This document shows, in pieces, positions 35,466 to 47,455 of a stretch of DNA of 64,000 nucleotides. Origin of the DNA: Eucommia ulmoides (Eukaryota; Streptophyta; Magnoliopsida; Garryales; Eucommiaceae); contig CM028340.1 of NCBI GenBank assembly GCA_016647705.1, forward strand, positions 16,197,001 to 16,261,000, given 5' to 3'. The notes under the pieces are model-generated. The model saw only the letters and a list, made by a program, of their open reading frames with translations, ran no database searches and was not told the origin of the DNA. Positions within the stretch are counted from its first letter, which is position 1. Each line of letters begins with the position of its first letter. The position numbers and the translations under genes are program-made.

Positions 35466-37260
35466 TAGCTTAATGACATTTTTCACCCCTAACATTTACA
35501 TTTGGTTTCACGATATCGTTCAAAATTTATAAACTGTACATGGATGAAGTAAACATTATAGGGATAATGCATATATCCATTTTCTTTTATTGATTATATG
35601 ATTAATAGACCACGATAAGTTATTATTCGAGTAAAAAATGGGGTTTTCTCTATTATTTTGAAGAACAAACATGAGGGCTCAAAGAAGTCAATTCATGCTT
35701 TGAGTTTTATTATCTTAGCTCATGAAGTAGCATCCCAAAGTATTCTTCACATCTTAAGTACTTTTCAATTGATCATGAAGATGTGACCCTAGTTCGGATT
35801 AGATGATTGGGTAGTTGCATATTGCTCACAGAATGAGTTATATAGGGTGTGTTTATTTCATTTTGGGGATATTATTCTTTGTTGAATCCCACATCACTTG
35901 TGTTACCTAATCCTGAGCTAAGGTTTTCTTTGAGACTGAGTTAGGCCCATTGGGATTCTACTTTAGGACTCTTGTTTGATATTGGGCATGTTGAATTCCA
36001 CATCGATGTTGGATCTTCACCCGATATCCGTTTGTAATAGTTTGTCAAAAATCCACCTTGTGCTTGATAAGAACGTCGACGTTCATTTGCTAGAGTCGAC
36101 GGGCGGTAACGAAGTGGTGGCCACGTTCAGGTGGTATGGCAGATGGGATTGAAATTAGGGTTAGGGGTTTTGACACTAAGAACCCCGAAAATTTTACTAG
36201 AATCTCACTTATTCCAAGTAGTTTCAATTTAAACGTATAAGATGTCTTATTAACTTTATATGTTTACACAATTAACCCCTAAAGTTTAGAGGTTGTATAA
36301 ATTTGGTTATTTTGATTATTGTCCATATGGTTATTTTATTCATGTATTTGTTGGTTAGGAATCCTAAAGTGGATATACTCTTTATCTTTCTATTTGTTAT
36401 CTTTATGAAATATTTACATGATGAGTGGCATGATTGAGAGAATTGTATCATTGTTTTGTTTTGGTAACTTGATGAAAGCTAAATTAAATAGATTATTATT
36501 AAAAAATGGTCTTAGATAATCAGATATATGATATGTATTCAGGATTCTTAGTGGGTTAAGTATAATGTTAATAACCAATTTGGTTATTACTACACCTTCC
36601 ATCAATGAAAATGAGATCTTTCATTTTTCAAATTTGGGCTATATTTGGGGTAATATATTTGTGTTTTGGAATGGAAGAAAAGTATTGAGTTATTTTTGTA
36701 CAATTTCGCATGTGTTTCTTCTTGTATTGTCTGGACCTTAAATTGTTTAATGGGTAATACATATATTTTGATGGTCCTGTTGGGCCATTAATTATTTATT
36801 AATTAATAAGCCTGGTAGAATTACTAATATGGATAAATTATTCATGAACATATGAGAATGCCTTGAATTGGAAATACTATCATCGTAACTAGAATATCTT
36901 GGTAGGGATCCAAGTTTGGGCTCATTATATAGATATTGATTTTGAGTTTGGGCCTATGTAATATCTCAGCCAACTGGACTTTCTTAACTATAACTTTCGG
37001 CCTTTTGAAGTTCATATTAAGGAGCCCATAAAAATACTAATTATGATTAATTATAGTTTTCAAAATTTCAAGCCCTTAATTTTTTTTATTCTAAATAGAG
37101 ACTAATTTAATAATTAGTTTAAGAGTATAGTAAAATTGTTGTTTAAATTTTTGCAACTATAATTGATCGTTGATCACTGAAAGTACATTTTGTAACGTAC
37201 TTCATCTTGTTTTGATCATATGCATATATGTCACTAATATGCATTGTTGTGGTTGTGCAA

Positions 37261-37819
37261 TATAGTTTAATTTTTCTATTTTGGAACGGTTGCTTGTGAA
37301 TTGTTAATGTTATTTTACCAAAGTGATTTAACCAATATAATTTGCAAGTTTTCGAGTTTCTATTTTGTTGATGGAAATTTTTTAAATTAATTTGTGTATT
37401 CACCTGCCTAAAGGGGATTATTGTGCAGATTAATTTAATTGTTGGACAATATAGTTTAATTTTCTCATTTTGGAACGGTTACTTGTGAATTGTTGAGGTT
37501 ATTTTACCAAAGTGATTTAACCAACATAGTTTGCAAGTTTTTGAGTTCCTAATTTGTTGATGAAAGTTTTTAGATTAATTTGTGATTCACCAGCCCAAAT
37601 GAGGTTATTGTGTATATTAATTTAATTGTTGGACAATATAGTTTAATTTTTCTAATTTGGAACGTTTGCTTGTGAATTGTTGAGGTTATTTTACCAAAGT
37701 GATTTAACCAACATAGTTTGCATGTTTTCGAGTTCCTATTTTGTTGATGAAAAAAAATTTAGACTAATTTGTGTATTCACCTGTCCAAAAGAGATTATTG
37801 TGCAAATTAATTTAATTGT
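37261..37819 (+). repeat. Three-copy tandem repeat, 187-189 bp unit
   Basis: Units start at 37261, 37450 and 37637 with tatagtttaattttct and include ttttaccaaagtgatttaacca and cacc.gcc.aaa.g..attattgtg. Divergence between units is modest. Confidence 0.9.
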
Positions 37820-38683
37820 ATGAAGATATTATGTGAGATAAATAATTTGATAAATTTGTTTACCTAAAGTGAATGAATTTTGAAATATTATTTGTTTCAT
37901 TATATTTTGAAGGAAATATATGGATTTGAAGGTCAATCTACCCAAAGGGGATGGATTTTTAAATCTATAAATTTTTCTTAACTTTGTTGATTCTCGTAAT
38001 TAAAGAATAATTATTTATTGTAGACTTTGCCTAAATGGGAGTTTATGATAACACAATTGATTCTTATATTGTATTGGTTATGCTTAATTGAGTAGTTTGT
38101 CTATTGCCGATAATTGATCTAATTGCAATTTTTTGTAAAATTAGTTTCTTTTTGTTATTAATAACAATAAAACCATAATGAAATTTTAAATTGATTCCTT
38201 GATTTAATGAGAGTATTTGTAATTGTGTCGTGTAAGCATTGATCAATATTACTATAAAGTTTTTCTTATTTTGTTGATCTTCATGCTTAGAAAATAATTG
38301 TTTGTTGTAGCCTCTATCCAAATGGGAGTTTAGGATGACGCAATTGATTCTTATATTATAAGACCCTAATTTCCGCACACGCTTATTCATTAGCTGCATT
38401 TTAGAACATTTAGAAAATAACGGGGTAAATTGTGTTATTTATTATTTGAATTAAAAATTTTAAGGGTTAATTAGCAATTTTCAAAATATTAATTTTAGAT
38501 TTGGGTTAAATCAAAATTTAAAGATAAATGTAATTTGAGTAAATGATATATATATATATATATATATATATAAACACACAATCAAAAGGAGGAAAGCAAG
38601 AAGAATCCAGAAAGAAAACGAAGGAAGAGAGAACAATTGACGTGGCATGAAGAGGGATTAATTTAACCCACTAAAATCATGCA

Positions 38684-38691
38684 TATAAATA
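38684..38691 (+). promoter_or_regulatory. TATA box in the solo LTR
   Basis: TATAAATA, preceded by a (TA)n tract (about 38548-38572) and followed by a purine-rich then GT-rich stretch, a plausible start of element transcription. Confidence 0.5.
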
Positions 38692-40301
38692 CATATATGC
38701 ATACACCCACTTCACAGAAAAAAATAATAATAAATTAATAAAAATAAAAAACAAATAAAGAAGAAAAAGAGAGGAGCAGACGGGTTCAACGTCGGCGGGG
38801 TGTGGTCGGCGATTGTGTGGGGGCTTTGTTGTTCGTGTGTGGGTGTGGCAGCGGCGGCGTTGACGGTGTGGATTTCTGCAGTAGTCGTGAGTGTGTGTAT
38901 GATCGGAGAGGGCAGTGTGATCATCCGGAGGTGGTGTGTTCCAGCGTGGGTGCATATGTCGTTCAACCATCATCGTCATGTGTGTGTGTGTGTATTCTAT
39001 TCAGTTTGTCCGGTAGTGTGTGGGGGTGATCAGTGTGTGTGTGTTTTCAATTCTATTCGTCTGTTTTGGTTCTGCCAGTGTGTGCGTGTGTGTGACGGTG
39101 TAGATGGGTTTTTCGTTCGGTCCGATGATATTATCGACGTTGTGCGTGTATGTACTCTGCTTGATGACTATGTATGTGTGCGTGCTGTTTCGGTGGTGGG
39201 TGTTCTGTCCATGGTGTTCGTTGGCTGTGTGTGTAATGTCCACGGTTGCATTGTGTGGGTGTTACTGTGTGAGTGTGGTCGGCCATCGGACGTGGGCCGA
39301 CTTTGTGGCTGTGTGTATGAGAGTCGATGGGGGTGTGGGTGTGCTGGTTGGTTGTCAGTGAGCTTTGTGGGTATGTCGTCGTCAAATTTTGAAAGAGAGA
39401 GAAGGTGGTTCAGCGTAGGTGGTGGGCGATCGTCGTCGTTCATCGGCATGCGCGTTTGGTTCGTTGGTAACCCCGACTGGTGGGTGTGTGTTTTGATCGT
39501 CGAGGAGGGACGGCCAGTGAGGTTGCCGGATCTGGTGAGGAGAAAGAGAGAGACGGTCGGCCAAACCCAGTAGAACGGAAACAGGGGAGAAAGAGAAAGA
39601 GACGGTTGGAAACTGAACAGAAAGAAAAGAAAAAAAAAAAAAAGGAAAAAAAAAATATTACACCAAAAACCCCAAATAAAAACCTAAAATCCGAAAATCA
39701 ACTTCTCGGCAGACGGAAAATTCGAATCAGGTAAAATTTGGGTCGATTATGATTTTCGTCAAATTAAATTATTAGCATTCAATTTTCGTAATCGTAACGA
39801 TTAATTTTAATAATTATGTACCGTGAATATTAACATAACGGAATGAGGTAAATAATAATTCTGCATAATTAAATTCAGGGAATGGAAAATTATGTAATTT
39901 AGGGCCATGCATTCCATATTAGGGTTGTTTTGAAAAAATTATTAATTAGGCTCTATTGCTATTAGGTTTGCAGGAGCCAGCGTCCCGGTAGGTTTTGGAC
40001 GACGATATTTTTGCGGTGCGAAAAACGAGGTAAGTGTACTATCTTCTATATAAATTTACAAATTTTACTTTCGTATAAATTATGGGAAATATGTTTATTT
40101 TAAAAAAATGGATGATTTTGCAACTTATATGGATCAAGTTGGTTTTGATTTTAAAAGTGAAAAATAATTTTTGGACCAAGTTGGTTTTAAAAAGTGGAAA
40201 ATGATTTGTTAGATCTAGTTGGTTTTTAAAAGGGTGAAAAATGATTTGTGGATCGAGTAGATTTTAAAGGAAAAGGTGATTTTTGTCCGACTATGCAATA
40301 G

Positions 40302-40540
40302 TTTTTCTTCTCGCCAAGCGAATGTAACCTGCGAAATGTGGATTTTCTTCTCGTTAGGCAATATGACCTACGAGATGTGGATTTTCTTCTCGTTAGGCAG
40401 ATATGACCTACGAGATGTGGATTTTCTTCCCGTTCGGCGGATATGACCTATGAGATGTGAATTTTCTTCTCGTTAGGTAGATATGACCTACGAGATGTGG
40501 ATTTTCTTCTCGTTAGAAGAATATGACCTACGAGATGTAG
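40302..40540 (+). repeat. 40-bp minisatellite inside the solo LTR
   Basis: About six units of gattttcttctcgttaggc followed by agatatgacctacgagatgtg. The related LTR at 62303-64000 has a different array at the matching place. Confidence 0.9.
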
Positions 40541-41432
40541 ATTACCTACTAGGCAAGTCCTATAGGGTGGTTTGACCCGTCAAGAGTGCAAACTTGGCGG
40601 GTGGTATGGTACCGTTACAACTTCCGATTGTAAGGTAAAAACGATCATATAGCTAGTAGAAGAGTGGTGTGGGGTATTTTATTACGTGACGAGATGTTTT
40701 GGACAGGTCGATTTAAAATATTTGGACTGGCTGATTTAAAATATTTGGATTGATTGGTCTAAAATAATTGGGTTGGTTGATTTAAAATGCTTGGATTAGA
40801 TATTTTAAATATATATTGGTTTATTTCATTGGTGACAGGAGAACTGGATTTCCGTACGGTATGTGATTATATTATATTTGTATTGGGTATTTTAAATACA
40901 TTATTTCTTTACATTGATGACAGTGGGAAACTGATTCCGAATATAGTCTGTGATATATAGTATTATTGTTATATTGTTTCATTTCATTGGTGGCAGTGGA
41001 ACCGGGTATGTGATTATATAATATTATATTTCGAAATGTGGTGTTTATTATTTATACTTGATCCATGAAATATTTTTATTATGAAAATAGTACACAAATA
41101 AAAAAATTTGGTTTCAGGTACCGTGCCTAGGAGTTGGTCCACTACTGGCACTAGGAAGAGTCCGGATGTAGTGTCGGGTTGGAGGTGAGTCGGTCGGACG
41201 TGATCCGTGGAAGGTTCAGGTATTTTAGTGTTTTTGGTTGTGGATATTTGGGGCAGGTGTGCTCCCAAATTCTGAGAACATGTATGTATATTTTTTAGGA
41301 AAAATTTACAGTAGCGCGAGTGTGTATGTGTATTTAAAATCTTTGGATATTCGTAAATTGGTCCGGTAACGTCAGGTCGACATCATGCCCGGCCTCGGGT
41401 GACAGGTGCCCGGGGTGAGGTATGACATATAT

Positions 41433-42481
41433 TGTGTCGCTTATAGTTATTTGAGTATTTTGATTCTTTGGTTTAGAGAGAGGTTTTTTTTTTTTTTTTT
41501 TTTTTTTCGTATTTTCCTTTAATTCTATGATATGTTGTGACCACTATTGTTATGCATTTTACAAAATGGAATTCTATTTGGTGATCATCATTATTGCATA
41601 TTATATTGTTGCGTATCATATTATTTGAATTGATTATACTAAACCAAGATTTAAAACTCATAGCGTTCAAGGAACACATTGTGAATATGAGTGTCATAGA
41701 GTCTTTTGATTTTCTGATTTAGTGAGAGTTTTTGTATTTCCCTTTATTTCGATAATTACATTGTGACCACTATTGTTATGCGTTTTGAAAAATTGAAATC
41801 TATTTGATGATCATCATTATTGCATATTATATTGTTGCATATCATATTATTTGAATTGATTATACAATATGGTATCTTCAAATATTGTGCCTTAAGAATT
41901 ACAGTTGTATACTTTTGGTTGTCACAAATCACTATTTTGAGATCTCGTGATGTATTGTTAGTGACAAATGACTTGTTAAAGTCAAACAATTTCATATTAC
42001 TGAGAAATTGCAGCAATTTCATTTTGTTGAAAAATTGCAATTAGCAATTTCGTTTTATTAAGAAATTGCAGTAGTTTCATTTTGTTGAGAAACCGCAATT
42101 AGCAATTTCATTTTATTAAGAAATTGCAATTACAATTTCATTTTGTTGAGAAATATTAATGAGGACCGATAAGAAATAATATGTATAAATAATGATCACA
42201 TGTTGACATTGGTTTCTTACTACACTACTGGGCTTACGATCTATGTCGATATGGTTGTGAGTATGAAGGGTCTTATATTTGTTAAGATTAACATATAAAC
42301 CATCATAATCCAATATTAAGATCATATTGGACCGGCTAAGTTTATCAGGATACTACTTATAGACTATCATTTCTTTAAAAAATGTGTGGCCACACAAAAA
42401 TAAAAAAAAATTCTGTTATTAACCTGAGAGTCTTGTTTTCAAAATTAAATTCATTCAATTAATGTAGCCCAAGTGAGAAAA
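41433..42481 (+). other. Non-coding interior of the LARD-like element, right part
   Basis: No gene. Two copies of a roughly 240-bp block (41512-41640 and 41753-41880, ttgtgaccactattgttatgc... to ttatttgaattgattata) are followed by five short repeats of gaaattgcaattagcaatttcattttgtt (about 42000-42155). T run at 41486-41508. Confidence 0.7.
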
Positions 42482-42598
42482 TGTTTGGAAAAAAAAATTG
42501 TGAGCTAACATTAATTGAATAAATTATTTTACAAAAATGGGTTAATGGATAGTGTATTATATAATCAGTGATCATATTTTGATTTGAGCTGTGACATC

Positions 42599-44933
42599 TA
42601 TTGATCCTAAGATTTTGATGGACAATTAAATATTGATATTTTTTTGTGGAACTAACAATTTTATTGAGTGTTTCAGTTTATTAGTTCTAGTTATAAAAAT
42701 GATCATGAAGATATTGTGGTAATGCTAAAGATGATGACAAAGATGATGAAAGATTAAGAGTTTAAAGAAATTGAAGAACTTAGGTAAAACAACTCAAGTT
42801 AAATTCTAACTCTTAATATATCCCGGTTAGGATCACACACGACACAAATTATTTTTCAAAATTATGTGTGTTTTTATAGAATCCTAATTAGTTAAATTAT
42901 TTGCTCCTATGTGTAATTAAAAAATAAATATTGATAAATTGATTAAAATTAAACTTAAGTATTTAGTGGAGTTAACCAAGAAAAGAAATCGGTTAAATGG
43001 ACGAAAACGTCGGTGAAATTGGATTTAAAACGAATTCAGGAGAGGATTCCAATATCTCTCAGTCGATAGGTAAGTCGACCAGTGATTAATGAATGAAGTT
43101 GTTGAATCTCTCGATCGACAAGTAGGTCGACCTGAGCTTAAAATAAGAAGTCTCTGAATCTCTAGGTCGACAAATGAGTCGACTTGTGATCAGATAATGA
43201 ACTCTCTGAATCTCTAAGTCGACAGATAGGTCGACTTATGAAACTCTCTGAATCGTCCAGTCAACAGGTGATGGATTGACAGTCGACCGATGGGCCAAGA
43301 GATTTTGGCTTGGCTACATCCTGAATGGGCGGTCGATCGATGGGTCTTGGGCGGTCGACAGATGGAGCTGTTTCAAGATTTATGAAATTTCGGATTTTAT
43401 TCAAAAAGTATTCGTTACTAGCCGTTTTATGGTTAAGATATGTGAGATATCTTAGGGATCTGATATGTTTTGAGTTATTTAATTAATATTTAATTATCCC
43501 TATAGATATGGTTCAAGTAGTTTTGATATTTCTCAATTTGGTACATGTAATTCTTTCAATCTTATCTAATTGAGTTTGAGTAAAAGTTTGAGGGACTTAA
43601 TTGAATATTTTAAGAGATATTTTAAGTGAATTATACCAGAAATGAATCATTATGATATAGAGGGTCTATTGGTGTAATTAAATATAATGATTTATGAGAA
43701 CTAGCCGTTATAGGGCTTGTTTTAAGAGCCTTTAAATAGACTTGCGAATTTCACATGAAAAATAAGAAATCAAAAGAATCCAAACTATTCTGAGTTATTT
43801 AGCTCTCGTGCTTTCTAAGAGTAATCATACTGAGTGAATTGTGAGATCTTTTCTAAGAGTTGTTCTTGAGAAATATTTGTTGTGGATTATTGCTACTACC
43901 GATCTGAAGTTTCATTGCTATCTCTAATCATTATTTTTTCGGTGGAATCCTGGTGAGATCTTTCCAAATTACTTACTATTAATTGTTGCTTAATTATATT
44001 ATTTATTATTTGGAATTTGATTTTTGAAATTATTTTCTAGGTTTTTTATTGAAAATTATTTTTGAAACAATTTCTTGAGAAAATCTAATTACGTGTTTAA
44101 TTGCTTGCTACCCATCTTTATGTATCAGATTTTGAAATTCTCATTTTTTTATCACCAGTATTGGGACATTAATTGAGTTTGAATTTATCTGGAGTGGTAG
44201 AAACTCCGAGTGGAAAAATCACTTATCAATTATTTGTAATTGGTGAGTTGAGTGTCGAATTAAATACTACTAGGAGTGTCGAATCAAGGGTAGCTGATTT
44301 CAATCTCTTCTGATAAAGAGATTGAGGTTTTGATCTTTATCGAGAGTATAAAAAGATTATGTGTTAATTCTTCCTTAATTGAATTTGTGAGTGAATTGTA
44401 ATGGTTCAATCCTTACCGGGTAAAAGGATATTTGGAGGGTATTTGTGTGAGGTTTAATTCTTGAGCCTAATGTATAAAAAGAATTAGGTCGTAATTCTCC
44501 CTGTAATAGAATTAGGTTAATATTCCGTTTGTTAAAAAGATAGAGGTTATTCCTTAACCTGTGAAAATAAATTGTAAAGGTTGATTCTAAGCCTGTGAAA
44601 AGAATCGTTGTGAGGGTTTGGTTCCTACCTTTAAAGGAATTTTGAGTTTATTGGGTGCGACTCTCCGCGGAGCTTGGGAAACTAGATTAGCCAAGAGTAG
44701 CTTGGTAAACCAGTATAAATTTCTGTGTGCTGCTTTATTTACTTTACTTATATATTGTTATTTGGTGTGCACCTAGTTGATAACACATATCCGCTGCTAT
44801 AAAGATAATAATTAATTTTAGGATAAAATTAATTGTTTGAATTTTGAAGTGTTATTATTATGATAATTTTTTAATACTACCCAATTCACCCTCCTTCTTG
44901 GGTAACTCACTAGGCCAACTCACTAGGCCAACA
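42599..44933 (+). mobile_element. 2.3 kb solo LTR, SIRE/Maximus-like copia
   Basis: Flanked by the exact duplication acatc (42594-42598 and 44934-44938). It starts TATTGATCCTAAG (TG changed to TA) and ends in CCAACA after ctacccaattcaccctccttcttgg, the type of ending seen in plant SIRE/Maximus copia LTRs. It also has the gtcgac-rich internal minisatellite and the long series of agattgaggttt...gtgaattg phrases common in that group. No coding sequence. The family is from recall of typical sequences, not a comparison. Confidence 0.7.
43060..43380. repeat. gtcgac minisatellite
   Basis: Degenerate units of about 55-60 bp, ctctgaatctctaggtcgac followed by a..tgagtcgacttgtgat, around six copies. 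Each unit has two near-palindromic gtcgac sites some 12 bp apart. Confidence 0.8.
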
Positions 44934-45278
44934 ACATCTTTTATGTAGAAACTCAGTTAAGTGACAAATGTAGGTTTTGAGTTTCGTTGAAGCCTGTTAT
45001 GGGAGGGCTCAACGAGAAACCCTAATATAAATAACTAGGTCTCCTCCCTAATTTAGATTGAGGGTTTCTTCCCATTGAGAGCCGCCACCACGAAATCTAA
45101 ATCATAGGGAGAAAGACCTAATTAGTAATCCACTGCGACAGATTGAATCTCCTGCGATGACCCAAACATTTATATATTTAATTATTGTTCTTTATTATTG
45201 TGTTTTAATATTAATGTATTTTTTAGTTTATTATTTAATTCTATTTTATTGTGATTATGAGATATAATCAACCTAAAT

Positions 45279-45448
45279 TAAATTAAAATAAATGAATAAA
45301 AATAATAATAAATTAATATCAATTATTGACTCATCTCATAATACTATCATCAACAAAATCAAGACAAAACCAATTATCAACAGTGGTATTGTTTCTAATT
45401 AAAAAATTGAAGTGTAAAGTTTTCCTCGTCAGACTGACACGTGGAAGC
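45279..45448 (+). promoter_or_regulatory. Displaced upstream promoter segment of eIF4A (inferred)
   Basis: Short unique AT-rich stretch between the LARD-like element and the Mutator-like element. Before the Mutator insertion it would have lain directly upstream of 53171, so it is the likely proximal promoter of the eIF4A gene. It has a G-box. Confidence 0.5.
45438..45443. promoter_or_regulatory. G-box CACGTG
   Basis: CACGTG in the context gacacgtggaa, a binding core for plant bZIP and bHLH factors. It is 15 bp from the left end of the Mutator-like element. Confidence 0.5.
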
Positions 45449-45458
45449 AAAATAAGGC

Positions 45459-47455
45459 GAGCTGTTTATGTAAATAGTGCAAAAAAGTTGTCAAATTACA
45501 CAAATAGGTCATTTTTTTTTTTTATCTTTTTTACGAAAATAGGTCTAACCGGCTATAACACGGCCGGTTTCTATAATTTTTATTTTTTCTTGGTGAAACC
45601 GGCCTTGACAAGGCCCATTTCACCAAATTGGGTTGCCACGCTGGTAGCCCCCCCCCCCATCCCCATGCCCCCATCACCCCATGCCCCATCCATTTTTTTA
45701 TTCATTCATTTATATATATATATATATAGTATATTCATTTATATATAAATTTAAAATTTGTGATTATTTTATTATATATGTATATTTAAATTATGATAAT
45801 TTGAAAGTTTATTTAATATTTCAAAATTAAAAATTAAATATAAATTATAATTATTTGGTAAATATAATTAATTTTAAAAAATATCAACAAAAATAATATT
45901 AAAAATGACTATTATACTAAAATTAAATGCGTTTCCCATAAAAACGCAATTCATTTATGAAACCTAAGTTTTCATGGACAAAAGTGCCCACAATAAAAGA
46001 AAAAATAGAAACTAAAGTTAAATAAAGGGATAAAAATGTAATTAATTCTTTTTAATTGAACCCAAGTTTTCAGGGATAAAATTGCAAAAAAAAAGGGGGC
46101 GAAAATGTAATTAATACTTTTTTAATTGAATCCCAAGGTTTGTATTATGAAAGTGCCAAAAACAATTAAAATTAAATATAAGGGCAAAAATATAATTAAC
46201 ATTTTTAAGTTGAAACCCAAAATTTCAAGTATGAAAGTGGAAAAAAAAAAAAAAAAAAAAAAACTAAAATTAAAAAAAGGGGGCGAAAATGTAATTAGCA
46301 CTTTTTAATTGAATCCAAGGTTTGTATTAAATATAAATTTTTTTTAAAAAATTATATAACAAAAGGCGACAGTCACCGAATGGACTCTCTCAAACGAACG
46401 GCGATAGGAATGAATCCAATTTTTTTGCACATAAACTGTGTTCCTAAGAGTACATAATAAAACTTTAAAATATCACAACGGACTAGCAAATATTTTTTAA
46501 ATAATAGTCAAAGTTGGTCGGATGAGTTGGTTCTGCAGTTTTTTTTGGCAACTTTGAGTTAACAAAAGATGGTCTATTCGTAACCAAAATGAATCCAGTT
46601 TTTTTGTACATATATTGTGTTAGTAAGATTAAGTAATAAAACTTAAAAATGTCATAACAGATTAGTGAATAACTTTTAAATAATCGTCAAAATTGGTCTG
46701 ATAAGTTGGTTCTGCAGTGTTTTTTTACAACTTTGAGTTAAAAAAAGATGGTCTATCCGTACCCGAAATTAACCCAATTTTTTTGTACATAATTTGGGTT
46801 CCTAAGACTAAATAATAAAACTTAAAATTGTCAAAACGGACTAGTGAACTAATTTTAAATAATCGTCAAAGTTGGTCGGATGAGTTAGTTCTGCATTTTG
46901 TTTTTTGCAACTTTGAGTTGACAAAAGATGGTCTATCCGTGACCGAAATGAACCCAATTTTTTTGTACATAAACTGTGTTACTAAGACTACATACTAAAA
47001 CTTAAAAAAGTGAAAACGGACTAGTGAATAATTTTTAAATAATCGTCAAAATTGGTCGGATGAGTTGGATCTGCAAATTTTTTGCAATTTCGAGTTAACA
47101 AAAGATGGTCTATCTGTAACCGAAATAAACCCGATTATTTTGCACATAATCTGGGTTCCTAAGACTACGTAATAAAACTTAAAAATGTCAGAACTAACTC
47201 ATCCGACTAACTTTGACAATTATGCAAAAGTTATTCACTAGTCCGTTGTGAAATTTTTAAGTTTTATTATTTATTTTTTTTGAATTTTTTTTAACATTTT
47301 TTTAAAAATAATAACTATTTTTTTTTTTGTAGATTTTTTTTAACAACTCGGCGGTGGGAATGGTTCAGCTCGGCGACGGACATAACATCAACTCGGTTTG
47401 CCATTCGGCGGTTTGCCGCCGTCAAATAGGAAAATTTGTTAAAAAAAAAATTTGA
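45459..47455 (+). repeat. Left arm of Mutator-like element
   Basis: Starts with the terminal repeat, a C run (45647-45657) and an AT tract. Then come alternating A-rich blocks (aaatgtaattaatactttttaattga) and five ~180-bp units (46371-47230) marked by aatgaacccaatttttttgtacata and ggtcggatgagttggttctgca. Confidence 0.85.

Larger units (their letters stand above)
33067..38356 (+). other. Non-coding interior of the LARD-like element, left part
   Basis: No protein motif on either strand. It holds a roughly 180-bp imperfect duplication (about 33148-33330 and 33331-33500, blocks cttttattcctattgattcaag), a TTA microsatellite, a three-copy 187-bp repeat, and repeated caattgattcttatatt blocks (38054 and 38341). 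Confidence 0.65.
38357..41427 (+). mobile_element. Very long (3.07 kb) solo LTR
   Basis: Begins TATAAGACCC (a changed TGTAAGACCC) and ends GGTATGACA. An exact 5-bp duplication tatat flanks it (38352-38356 and 41428-41432). The host sequence on both sides joins into a copy of the nearby caattgattcttatattg block. A TATA box lies near 38684, followed by a GT-rich transcribed-looking region (38780-39570) and an A-rich stretch. The later part contains a 40-bp minisatellite and tandem gattggttga-type repeats. A 257-codon open frame at 38800-39573 overlaps several others on both strands and is most likely due to the GT bias. A minus-strand relative ends the window (62303 onward). Family unassigned, Ty3/gypsy-like by its ends. 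Confidence 0.85.
32590..45273 (+). mobile_element. LTR retrotransposon without visible coding region (LARD-like), hosting two solo LTRs
   Basis: The 5' LTR (32590-33052) and the 3' LTR (42482-45273, interrupted) are clearly homologous. The 5-bp duplication taaat is exact at 32585-32589 and 45274-45278. A tggtatcagagc primer site follows the 5' LTR. The sequence before the 3' LTR, aagtgagaaaatg, is a decayed form of the aagtgggaga-type purine tract common in plant copia elements. Without the nested LTRs the element would be about 7.3 kb. I find no gag or pol motif in its 6.4 kb of own internal DNA, which instead is full of local tandem repeats. That fits a large retrotransposon derivative mobilised by a copia partner (inference). 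Confidence 0.85.
42482..45273 (+). repeat. 3' LTR of the LARD-like element, interrupted
   Basis: 42482-42598 plus 44939-45273 match the 5' LTR in order. The final CA has become CC. The gap is a solo LTR of another family. Confidence 0.85.

Noticed and set aside
35869-36180. Possible gene piece near tcccacatcacttgtg
   Set aside because: Reads like repeated intergenic sequence with no open frame or splice structure, inside a non-coding retroelement.
39001-39564. Antisense His/Thr-rich open frames opposite 38800-39573
   Set aside because: They mirror the GT repeats as CA on the other strand, so they are shadows of composition.
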